A program made the position numbers and the translations under genes. A stretch of DNA of 64,000 bases from assembly GCF_032337115.1 (NCBI RefSeq), contig NZ_JAVXZY010000004.1, positions 248,001 through 312,000 on the forward strand, in the 5' to 3' direction. Below are positions 18,419 through 25,915 of the stretch, piece after piece. Origin of the DNA: Roseateles_C aquae. Its GTDB lineage: Bacteria; Pseudomonadota; Gammaproteobacteria; Burkholderiales; Burkholderiaceae_C. The notes below the pieces were generated by a model that saw only the letters and a program-made list of their open reading frames with translations, ran no database searches and was not told the DNA's origin. Positions within the stretch are counted from its first letter, which is position 1; each line of letters starts with the position of its first letter.

Positions 18419-20290
18419 TCAGCCGAGCCGGAACTGCCCCACCTGCAAGGTCAGTTGTTGCGCCTGTTGGCTCAGGGCCGCGGCCGCCTCGCCGCTTTGC
18501 AGCACCAGCGCGGCATTCTGCTGGGCCACCTCGTCGAGCTGCTGCACCGCGCCGCTGACCTGACTGATGTCCTGATGCTGGCTGGCCGACTTGCCCTGGA
18601 TCTGCGCAATCATCCGCGCCACCGCGTCGGCCCGCTGCAGCACCTGCTGCATCATGCCGCCAGCGCCATCGGCGAGGCGATTGCCCTGCTCGACGCGCTC
18701 GACCGAATGCGCAATCAGCTGCTGGATCTCGCGCGCCGCGGCCGAGCAGCGCTGCGCCAAGGCGCGCACCTCGGCAGCCACGACGGCAAAGCCGCGGCCC
18801 TGTTCGCCGGCACGCGCCGCCTCTACCGCCGCATTGAGCGCCAGCAGATTGGTCTGGAAGGCGATGCCATCGATGACGCCGCTGATGCTGGCGATCTGGC
18901 CCGACACCGCGTTCAGCCCCTGCATGTTGTGAATCATGTCCTGCACCGCAGCGCCGCTGCGCCGTGCCACCGCACTGGCCTCGTTGGCGGCTTCGCTGGC
19001 CTGTGTGGCCAGGCTGGCCGTGCCATGCACCGCCTCGCTGAGCTGCTCCATGCTGGCGCTGGTCTGCTGCAGGCTGCAGGCGGCCTGCTCACTGCGCCGG
19101 CTCAGGTCTTCATGACCGGCGCGGATATCGCCGGCCGCCCCAAGGATCAGCGTTGAGGCCTGCTGAATGTCCTGCACCACATGGCGCAGGCCCAGACGCA
19201 TCGCCTCCACCGCCTGCTGCAACCTGCGCAGCTCGGGGCTGCCAGCCAGCACCACCGGCGCGGCCAGATCGCCGGCCGCAACCCGCTCGGCCACGCGCAC
19301 CACCGCATCGAGGCCGCGCAGTGTCGACACCAGCGTCCACCAGAGCAGCACCACCACGGCGATCAGAAAGGCCGCGCTGCCGACCAGCTGCCAGCGGCTG
19401 CGCGCCACCAACACGGCCTCACGCTCACCGAGCTTCTGGTTCAGCAAGGCCAGCATCTGCTTGCCGCTGGCTGCTTGCGCGTCCTGCGCCTGCTCCAGGG
19501 CCTGCACCAGCTGCTCCAGCGGAAAAGCGGGGTCGGCGATCGCCTGGCTCAGCGTCTGCGCCAGCTCGCGCTGCTGGGCAACCAGGCCCTGCAGCGGCAA
19601 CGTGCTGGCGCCGTCGAGCTGCAGCGCGCGGCGCAGCTGGGCCTGCATGGTCTGCGCATGCAGGGTGAAGCGGGTTTGCGCCGTGCTCATCGCCGCCACA
19701 TCGTCGAGCTGGGCCAGGCGCGCAAGATCGCGCAGTTCCGCCAAGGCTTCGAGCACCCGCGGCGCCTGCTGCAGGCTGGCGCTGGCGGCAGCAGCGGCCA
19801 GCGGGTCGTCGAACATGCCGGCCTGCTGGTTCAGCTCATCGATCTGCTGCTGCCAACGCTGCTGCAGCGGGGCATAGGCTTGCATCACCTGCTGCACGGT
19901 CTGACCTGGCTGTTGTGCCTGCTCGAGCAGGGCCTGGCCCTCGGCGGGCCAGGCCGCCAACGCCGCCGCAGGCGCCAACGGCACCCGCGTGGCAGCTTGC
20001 TTGAGTGCGGCCAGGTCCTTTTGCACGCCCTGTCTCAGCTGCTCGGCCTGTGCCAAGGCCGCGCTGTCGCCGCGCAAGGCCTGCAAGCTGGCCGCGCGGT
20101 GCTGCTGCAGCTGGGCCTGCAAGCCCTGCAGCTGCTGATTCAGTGGCAAGACGGCACGCTGGCTGGCCAGCTGACGCAGCTGCTGCTGGCTTTGCAGCAG
20201 GCCCTGCACCAAGGGCAGCAAACAGGCCAGCAGGCACAGCAGGCCCACCAGCAGGAGCCGCCAGCGCAGGCTCACACGATTCAGAATCAT
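18419..20290 (-). CDS. Methyl-accepting chemotaxis protein
   Basis: 623 residues: TM1 at about 13-33, a helical periplasmic domain of roughly 280 residues rich in Gln and Ala (four-helix-bundle type), a second TM segment, HAMP and a signalling hairpin with tip GEQGRGFAVVAAEVRALAQR. It signals to a CheA/CheW complex. No C-terminal CheR-binding pentapeptide is present. The ATG at 20290 has GGGAG at six bases; the longer upstream frame to 20719 is an artefact. It is the only chemotaxis gene in the window. Confidence 0.93.
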   Translation of the reverse strand: MILNRVSLRWRLLLVGLLCLLACLLPLVQGLLQSQQQLRQLASQRAVLPLNQQLQGLQAQLQQHRAASLQALRGDSAALAQAEQLRQGVQKDLAALKQAATRVPLAPAAALAAWPAEGQALLEQAQQPGQTVQQVMQAYAPLQQRWQQQIDELNQQAGMFDDPLAAAAASASLQQAPRVLEALAELRDLARLAQLDDVAAMSTAQTRFTLHAQTMQAQLRRALQLDGASTLPLQGLVAQQRELAQTLSQAIADPAFPLEQLVQALEQAQDAQAASGKQMLALLNQKLGEREAVLVARSRWQLVGSAAFLIAVVVLLWWTLVSTLRGLDAVVRVAERVAAGDLAAPVVLAGSPELRRLQQAVEAMRLGLRHVVQDIQQASTLILGAAGDIRAGHEDLSRRSEQAACSLQQTSASMEQLSEAVHGTASLATQASEAANEASAVARRSGAAVQDMIHNMQGLNAVSGQIASISGVIDGIAFQTNLLALNAAVEAARAGEQGRGFAVVAAEVRALAQRCSAAAREIQQLIAHSVERVEQGNRLADGAGGMMQQVLQRADAVARMIAQIQGKSASQHQDISQVSGAVQQLDEVAQQNAALVLQSGEAAAALSQQAQQLTLQVGQFRLG

Positions 20291-20404
20291 CTCCACTCCC
20301 GACGAACAAGTTGCAACACTTTTTGCCAGCTTGCAGGGCGCAAGTGATGCCAAGATGACACCCCCCGGGTATGCCCTAGCAAAAACAAACGTGGCAGCCC
20401 TTTT

Positions 20405-20420
20405 TGTGAGAAAGATCACG
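20405..20420. promoter_or_regulatory. CRP-like operator
   Basis: TGTGA-GAAAGA-TCACG matches the CRP/Vfr consensus TGTGA-N6-TCACA at 9 of 10 fixed positions. It lies between the divergent chemoreceptor (122 bp from its start) and the small membrane-peptide ORF (47 bp). Confidence 0.45.
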
Positions 20421-20458
20421 AGGGGCCTGTACCAGGATTGAACAAGAGGGAGTACTCC

Positions 20459-20542
20459 ATGCGCATGACGCAACAACGAATCCTGCAACTGGCAGTGGCC
20501 GCAGCCTTGCTGCTGCTCTTGCTGGTGCAGACCTGGCGCTGA
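20459..20542 (+). CDS. Putative 27-residue single-pass membrane peptide
   Basis: Short ORF encoding a positively charged N-terminus (MRMTQQR), a hydrophobic core of about 15 residues (LAVAAALLLLLLV) and a QTWR tail. It is preceded by AGAGGGAG at six bases from the ATG, a CRP-like site upstream and, seven bases after the stop, a 10-bp hairpin. These independent signals support a real gene. Small hydrophobic peptides of this kind commonly bind and modulate membrane kinases or transporters; a LytS-type kinase lies just downstream. No homologue is recognised. Confidence 0.45.
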   Translation: MRMTQQRILQLAVAAALLLLLLVQTWR

Positions 20543-20548
20543 GCCGAG

Positions 20549-20588
20549 CGCGAGGCCCTGGTCGCAAACGGCCGGTCTGGGCCTCGCG
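20549..20588 (+). terminator. Hairpin after the small ORF
   Basis: CGCGAGGCCC (20549-20558) pairs perfectly with GGGCCTCGCG (20579-20588), then a mixed TCTGTCTG tract. Probably a terminator for the small peptide transcript. Confidence 0.45.
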
Positions 20589-20696
20589 TCTGTCTGCCGC
20601 GCGTGCAGGCCGTCATTGTTTTGATGCAGAACATCGCTAAGGCTTAGGTCGGGCGCAACGGCTTGCGTACAGTCCGGGACAACAAAAGGTCCCGTG

Positions 20697-22157
20697 ATGA
20701 ACGTCTCCCACCCTCCCACCTGGTACGAACGCTGGCAACGCTTTTCCAGCGCTGTCGTTCATGGCTTCCATGTCTACGCCAGCTGGCTGGTCAGCATCAG
20801 CTGGCGGCGCTTCGTCGTGTTGGCCCTGCTGCTGCTGATCGGCGCCAACATCCTGCAATCGCTGCCCCCCTTCACTTGGCGCATCACTGAGCAGGTCGAG
20901 GATGTGCCCAGGCTGCCCAAATTGCCGAAGCCGCAAAAACCGGCCAAGGTCAAGCCGCTAGCCGACAAGCATGACAAGGGCGACGGCGTTCATTACGAAG
21001 TCAGCATTGATGAACACGGCATCCGTGTGACCCCTGGCAAAAGCGCCAGCCCGGCCGAAGCCGCCAAACCCGCCGAAAGCCCCGCTCCGGCCGAAGCCGC
21101 TGAACCCGCCACGGCGGCGTCCGGTGGTTTCGCCATCATCGCGCCGGGCGTGAACATCCGCCTGCCCAAGTCTGCCGACAAGGCCGAGATCAAACGCGCG
21201 GTCGAAGAAGCCCGCGCCGAACTGGAAAAGGCGGTGCAGGAAGCCCGCGAGGCCAAGGAAGAAGCCGAGCAGGAGCAGGCCGATGCGCGTGAAGCACAGC
21301 AGTCGGCCGAACAGGTGCGCGAGGAGACGCAGCGCCTGCTCGATGAAGTACAAAGCAACGGCTCGCACTCACGCACCCGCGTGATCCATCTGGGCGACTT
21401 CCTGGTCGATCTGGCGGCGCTCATCGTGCTGGCCTCGGCCGTCATCAAGATCACCTACAAGGGCCGCATCCAGGCTGAGGTCAAGGCCGCACAGGCCGCC
21501 GAAACGGCCGAGGCCGAATCGCTGAAGCGCCAGGTCGTCGAGGCACGGATGGCGGCGATGCAGGCCCAGGTCGAGCCGCATTTCCTGTTCAACACCCTGG
21601 CCTCGATCGACCACCTGATCGAAACCGACCCGCCACGCGCCTCGCAGATGCAGCGCAATCTGATCGCCCTCCTGCGCGCCTCGATGCCGACGATGCGCGA
21701 GGCCAATGCCAGCGGGGTGCGCGACCTGGGCCGCGAACTGGCCGTCATTCGCCCCTATCTCGAAATCCTCAAGGTGCGTATGGAAGAGCGGCTGCAGACC
21801 GAGATCGATGTGCCTGAGGGCCTGCTTTCTGCCGAGTTCCCGCCGATGATGATCCAGAGCCTGGTCGAGAACGCGATCAAGCACGGCCTGGAACCCAAGG
21901 CCGAGGGCGGCAGCCTGAAGGTGCGCGCCGAGATCGTCCACGGCAAGCTGGCCGTGACGGTGGCCGACACCGGCCTGGGCTTTGGCCGCGCGGCCACCGC
22001 CGGCACCGGCGTCGGCCTGGCCAATATCCGCGAACGCCTGATGCTGCTCTACGGCAGCCGGGGCAGCGTGACGATCAGCGAAAACCAACCATCGGGCACC
22101 GTGGTCACCATCACCGTGCCCTATCGCAGCCGCAATGAGGAAGGAGCCTCGACATGA
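20697..22157 (+). CDS. LytS-type sensor histidine kinase with coiled-coil insert
   Basis: 486 residues: TM1 about 38-58, then a charged Lys/Pro-rich and AEAA-repeat segment, a long Glu/Ala coiled coil (about 160-220), TM2 about 235-250, and a cytoplasmic His_kinase domain with EPHFLFNTL (His about 293), an N-box VENAIKHGL and DTGLGFG. The phospho-transfer domain is the LytS/YehU class. The ATG at 20697 is favoured over GTG 20694 because AAAAGG is seven bases away. Its stop overlaps the next ATG (ATGA). It is cotranscribed with a LytTR regulator, its likely partner. Confidence 0.92.
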   Translation: MNVSHPPTWYERWQRFSSAVVHGFHVYASWLVSISWRRFVVLALLLLIGANILQSLPPFTWRITEQVEDVPRLPKLPKPQKPAKVKPLADKHDKGDGVHYEVSIDEHGIRVTPGKSASPAEAAKPAESPAPAEAAEPATAASGGFAIIAPGVNIRLPKSADKAEIKRAVEEARAELEKAVQEAREAKEEAEQEQADAREAQQSAEQVREETQRLLDEVQSNGSHSRTRVIHLGDFLVDLAALIVLASAVIKITYKGRIQAEVKAAQAAETAEAESLKRQVVEARMAAMQAQVEPHFLFNTLASIDHLIETDPPRASQMQRNLIALLRASMPTMREANASGVRDLGRELAVIRPYLEILKVRMEERLQTEIDVPEGLLSAEFPPMMIQSLVENAIKHGLEPKAEGGSLKVRAEIVHGKLAVTVADTGLGFGRAATAGTGVGLANIRERLMLLYGSRGSVTISENQPSGTVVTITVPYRSRNEEGAST

Positions 22158-22564
22158 GAACCCTGTTCAAACTGGTGTTCGCCTTCAGCCTGGTGCTGGT
22201 GCTGATCGGCGTCTGCAGCGGCGTGGCGATGTTCCACGAGTTCGGCAGCGATCCGGGCTTCAACGTCAGCATCAATGGCGACGATCTCAGCTTCAACAGC
22301 ATGGACCTGGGCGACTGGCTGGGCCTGGGGCTCGGCCTCGGCATCACCGCGCTGGTGATGTGCATCGTGCTGCCGCTGGTGCTGCTCTTGAGCGTCGGCC
22401 TGCCGCTGCTGGTGCTGTGCTGCGTGATCGGCGGGCTGGCGCTGGCCGCCGGCAGTGTCGGCGCGGTGCTGTTCTCGCCACTGTTCTTCGTCGTGCTGCT
22501 GCTCTGGCTGTTGCTGCGTTCGCCACGCAGAAAGTCCGAGCCGCCCGCGCGCCACTATCGCTGA
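22154..22564 (+). CDS. Small multi-pass membrane protein of a LytS/LytTR operon
   Basis: 136 residues with one N-terminal hydrophobic helix, a short polar stretch (DPGFNVSINGDD), then two or three very hydrophobic helices and a basic tail. No family is recognised. It overlaps the kinase stop by four bases and lies 22 bp before the LytTR regulator, so it is probably made with both. An accessory or sensing subunit of the kinase is plausible but unproven. Confidence 0.75.
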   Translation: MRTLFKLVFAFSLVLVLIGVCSGVAMFHEFGSDPGFNVSINGDDLSFNSMDLGDWLGLGLGLGITALVMCIVLPLVLLLSVGLPLLVLCCVIGGLALAAGSVGAVLFSPLFFVVLLLWLLLRSPRRKSEPPARHYR

Positions 22565-22586
22565 GCTTGCCGCTAGCATTGCCGCC

Positions 22587-23435
22587 ATGAACACAACCCA
22601 CATCCCCGAAAGCGGCCGCGTGCGTGCCGTGCTGGCCGACGATGAACGGCTGATGCGCGAACAACTGCGCAGCCGCCTGATCGAGGTCTGGCCCGATCTG
22701 GACATCGTCGCCGAGGCCAAGAACGGCCTGGAGGCGGTTGAGCTGTGCCGCGAACACAAGCCCGATCTGGTTTTTCTGGACATCCGCATGCCGGGGCTGA
22801 CCGGCGTCGAGGCGGCACGGCAGATCGCCCAGTTGCCCGAGGACGACAGCTGGCTGGTGCCGGAGATCGTCTTCATCACTGCCTACGACCAGTACGCCGT
22901 CGAGGCCTTCGAGCAGGGCGTGGCCGACTATGTGCTGAAGCCGGCCGAGCGCGAACGCCTGCTGGTGACGGTGGCGCGCATCAAGAAGCGGCTGGCGCAG
23001 CGCCAGGACGGCGAGGAGCCGGCCAGTGCCGCCGAAGCCGGCCCGGCCGCGCCGCTGCAGCAGCTGTTGCACAAGCTCTCGGCGCAGATGAACCCGGGCG
23101 GTGCGCCCAAGTACCTGCAGTGGATCCAGGCCACCGTCGGCCAGGCCATCCAGATGATTCCGGTAGACGATGTGCTGTTCTTCATCAGCGATGAGAAGTA
23201 CACCCGGGTGCAGACCGCCACGCTGGAGGCCTTGATTCGCAAGCCGATCAAGGAGCTGGTCGACGAGCTGGACCCGGCCCTGTTCTGGCAGATCCACCGC
23301 TCGACCCTGGTCAATGTGAAGGCCATCAACGGCATTACCCGTGATTTCCGCGGCCGCCAACTGGTCGGCGTCAAGGGCCTGACGGAAAAGCTGGAAGTCA
23401 GCCGCAGCTACACCCACCTGTTCAAGGGCATGTGA
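22587..23435 (+). CDS. LytTR response regulator
   Basis: The 282-residue AlgR/LytR-type regulator has an N-terminal receiver (DDE pocket, phospho-acceptor in LVFLDIRMPG about residue 64, Lys in VLKPAE), a linker, and a C-terminal LytTR DNA-binding domain (DVLFFISDEKYTRV, WQIHRSTLVNV, SRSYTHLF). It is the cognate output of the LytS kinase two genes upstream. The start at 22587 avoids overlap with the membrane protein; a longer frame from 22455 is rejected. The target genes are unknown. Confidence 0.93.
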   Translation: MNTTHIPESGRVRAVLADDERLMREQLRSRLIEVWPDLDIVAEAKNGLEAVELCREHKPDLVFLDIRMPGLTGVEAARQIAQLPEDDSWLVPEIVFITAYDQYAVEAFEQGVADYVLKPAERERLLVTVARIKKRLAQRQDGEEPASAAEAGPAAPLQQLLHKLSAQMNPGGAPKYLQWIQATVGQAIQMIPVDDVLFFISDEKYTRVQTATLEALIRKPIKELVDELDPALFWQIHRSTLVNVKAINGITRDFRGRQLVGVKGLTEKLEVSRSYTHLFKGM

Positions 23436-23456
23436 GGCGCGGCCTGGGCGAGCGGC

Positions 23457-24125
23457 TCAGCGCCGCGGCGCCTCCAGGCTCAGCGTGAAAAAGCTCTGCG
23501 CCAGCCAGTAGCTGGACAGCACCAGCAGCGCTGCATAAGGCAGCGGCACGGCGAACTTGTTGATCGCGATCAGCGCGTCCGAGAACATGAACAGCGTGCC
23601 GCCCCAGGCCGCCAGCCGCGCACGTGCCTCAGCCGCCGTGCCCATGGCGCTGCGCCACCAGGCCCAGGCCTGGGCCGCCATCGTGGCCAGGCAGGCCACA
23701 TAGATGACGACCGGTGCCCGCAAATCGCCGGCAATGCCCGGCCACAGCTTCAGCAGCACCATCACCGCAATGGCGGCGAACATCAGCAGTGGCCACAGCG
23801 GCCTGGCCAGCCGAGTCGGCACGCAAAAGGCGGCGATATAGCAAAGATGCGCCAGCAAAAAGCTCAGCAGGCCTGGCAAAAAGCCCTGCTCAGGCCACAG
23901 CAGGAATACGTCGCCGCCCAGTGAGAACAGCAGACCGAAGCGGATGCGCCGCGCCATCACCGGCGTGTCCTCGCCACGCGGCCAGGCAAACAGGATGATC
24001 AGCACGGTGGTCAGCGGCTTGGCGATGAAGCCCATTTCGCGCGGCAGGCCCAGCCCGTCCAGGGCCACGATGGCCAGCAGGGCGCTGATCAGGGTCAGCA
24101 GCGGCAGCAGTCGGTAATTTCGCAT
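23457..24125 (-). CDS. YhhN family membrane protein (lysoplasmalogenase-like)
   Basis: 222 residues with seven or eight hydrophobic helices and the YhhN/TMEM86 signatures KPLTTVLIILFAW, SLGGDVFLLWP and FMFSDALIAINKF, whose Asp residues form the proposed active site. Family members hydrolyse the vinyl-ether bond of lysoplasmalogens or act on related lipids. The ATG at 24125 directly precedes the first helix; an upstream extension to 24215 is non-conserved in character. It is divergent from the FadL-type porin. Confidence 0.85.
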   Translation of the reverse strand: MRNYRLLPLLTLISALLAIVALDGLGLPREMGFIAKPLTTVLIILFAWPRGEDTPVMARRIRFGLLFSLGGDVFLLWPEQGFLPGLLSFLLAHLCYIAAFCVPTRLARPLWPLLMFAAIAVMVLLKLWPGIAGDLRAPVVIYVACLATMAAQAWAWWRSAMGTAAEARARLAAWGGTLFMFSDALIAINKFAVPLPYAALLVLSSYWLAQSFFTLSLEAPRR

Positions 24126-24353
24126 GCCGGCATTGTCCCGAGCGCTGCACTGCTGACGCAGCGGGTTTGCCCCTGAGAGCCGCTTTTCATTTGGAGTCAA
24201 TTCTCTAATCGGCAAGGCTTCGTTGACGGCAAGCGACAGTCTCCGTTCTTACCCGCTGGGCATGTTGTGGCCGCTCAGCAGAATCGCTTCTCACCCAAAA
24301 AACCGGCCGCGCGCACGTTGACGCAAAGGCCGCCGAGAACGAAGGAGACCCCC

Positions 24354-25838
24354 ATGGTCCGTGCTTCCCGCAGACCGGCCGCCGCGCGCGCCGTCCTGTT
24401 CGCCCTTGCCCCCCTGAGCCTGGCCCTGCTGTGCAGTGCCGCCCAGGCCTCTGGCTACCGTTTCGGTACGCAGAGCGCCGCCGCCGAGGGCACGGCCAAT
24501 GCCAATGGCGCCGAAGGGGCCGATGCCTCGACGATTTACGCCAACCCGGCCGCGTTGACGCGGCTGTCGGGCTGGAATTTCTCCGGCGTGCTCGATCATG
24601 TGCGCCCCGATGTGCGCTTCACCGACGCCGGCTCCGTGATCAGCCTGCCCGGCAGCGGCTTCAAGCCGGTGGCCATCTCCAAGGCCGGCGATACGGTCAA
24701 GCCCGCGGCCGACGCCTGGGTGCCGCATCTGTACGCCGCCTACAAGGCCTCGGACACGCTGGCCTACGGCCTGGGCATCTACGTGCCCTCGGGCGCCAAG
24801 CTCGACTACGCGCCGGGCTGGGGTGGCCGCTACAACCTGAACTCGGTGGAGCTGAAGTCGTTGGCCTTCAACCCGAACGTGGCCTGGAAGCTGAGCGACA
24901 AGCTCTCGCTGGCCGCGGGCGTGAGCGCCGAGTACATGCATGGCCATCTGCAACGCGCCGTGCCCTACGCCTCGGTGTTCGCCGCCGGCCTGCTCGGCGC
25001 GGCACAGAAGGCCGCCGCCGCCGGCGCGCCCGGCCTGGCCTTGCAGCTGCAGCAGCAGGCGGCCCAGGTGTTCGGCAATCCGGCTTTCGACGGCGGCATC
25101 GACATCAAGGGCAGCGACTGGGGCATTGGCGCCAATCTGGCCCTGCTGTGGGAAGCCGACGAGAAGACCCGCTTCGGCATCGCCTGGCGCTCCAGCGTCG
25201 CGCACAAGCTGAAGGGCTCGGCCGACTGGAGCCAGCCGGCCAATCTGCCGGCCGAAGTGCTGGCCGCCGCCACCGGCAGCCCCTATGACGGCCATGCCAA
25301 GCTGGACCACAACGACTCCGGCGCTAGCCTGGGCGTGAAGACGCCGGACTCGCTGTCCTTCCAGGCCTACCACCAGTACACGGCGAAGTTCGCCGTGATG
25401 GCCGAGGCAAGCTGGTACCGCCAGTCGCTGCTGGACACGCTGCGCATCGACTTCGACAGCACGACCGCGCCCTCGATCACCGCCGAGCACTGGAGAGACG
25501 TCTGGCGCCTGTCGCTGGGCGCGACCTACCGCGTCAACGATCAGCTGCTGCTGCGCGGCGGCGTGTCGCTGGACCGATCGCCGGTGCAGACCGTCTACCG
25601 CAGCCCGGCCCTGCCCGATTCCGACCGCAGCTGGCTGGCCCTGGGTGCCAACTACCAGTTCAACGCGCAGACCAGCGTCGATCTGGCCTTCGGCTACATC
25701 AAGCTGAAGGACGCGCCGATGCAGGCCACCGACGACGCCGAGGGCGCCACGCCCTGCAACTGCGCCTACTCGACGGTGCGCGGCAACTACAAGGCCTCGG
25801 CCACGACCTTTGGCGTGCAGCTCAATCACAAGTTCTGA
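24354..25838 (+). CDS. FadL/OMPP1/TodX family outer-membrane transporter
   Basis: 494 residues. A signal peptide ends AAQA; the mature protein starts SGYRFGTQSA, then ANGAEGADASTIYANPAAL, the N-terminal plug signature of FadL proteins. The rest is beta-strand rich and ends in QLNHKF with a terminal Phe, as needed for barrel insertion. It moves long-chain fatty acids or other hydrophobic compounds across the outer membrane. AAGGAG precedes the ATG by eight bases. A C-x-C pair (CNCAY) near the end is unusual for the family. Confidence 0.93.
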   Translation: MVRASRRPAAARAVLFALAPLSLALLCSAAQASGYRFGTQSAAAEGTANANGAEGADASTIYANPAALTRLSGWNFSGVLDHVRPDVRFTDAGSVISLPGSGFKPVAISKAGDTVKPAADAWVPHLYAAYKASDTLAYGLGIYVPSGAKLDYAPGWGGRYNLNSVELKSLAFNPNVAWKLSDKLSLAAGVSAEYMHGHLQRAVPYASVFAAGLLGAAQKAAAAGAPGLALQLQQQAAQVFGNPAFDGGIDIKGSDWGIGANLALLWEADEKTRFGIAWRSSVAHKLKGSADWSQPANLPAEVLAAATGSPYDGHAKLDHNDSGASLGVKTPDSLSFQAYHQYTAKFAVMAEASWYRQSLLDTLRIDFDSTTAPSITAEHWRDVWRLSLGATYRVNDQLLLRGGVSLDRSPVQTVYRSPALPDSDRSWLALGANYQFNAQTSVDLAFGYIKLKDAPMQATDDAEGATPCNCAYSTVRGNYKASATTFGVQLNHKF

Positions 25839-25874
25839 GCCACAAATTCTGAGCGTCAGGCCCCCCCCTATGGG

Positions 25875-25887
25875 CAAGACCTGACCC
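25875..25887 (+). repeat. Dispersed 13-mer CAAGACCTGACCC, copy 5 (intergenic)
   Basis: The only copy outside a gene, in the fadL-phoD gap and just after a run of eight C residues at 25861-25868. Confidence 0.85.
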
Positions 25888-25915
25888 CAACACCTGATTG
25901 AATCGAGACACCATC

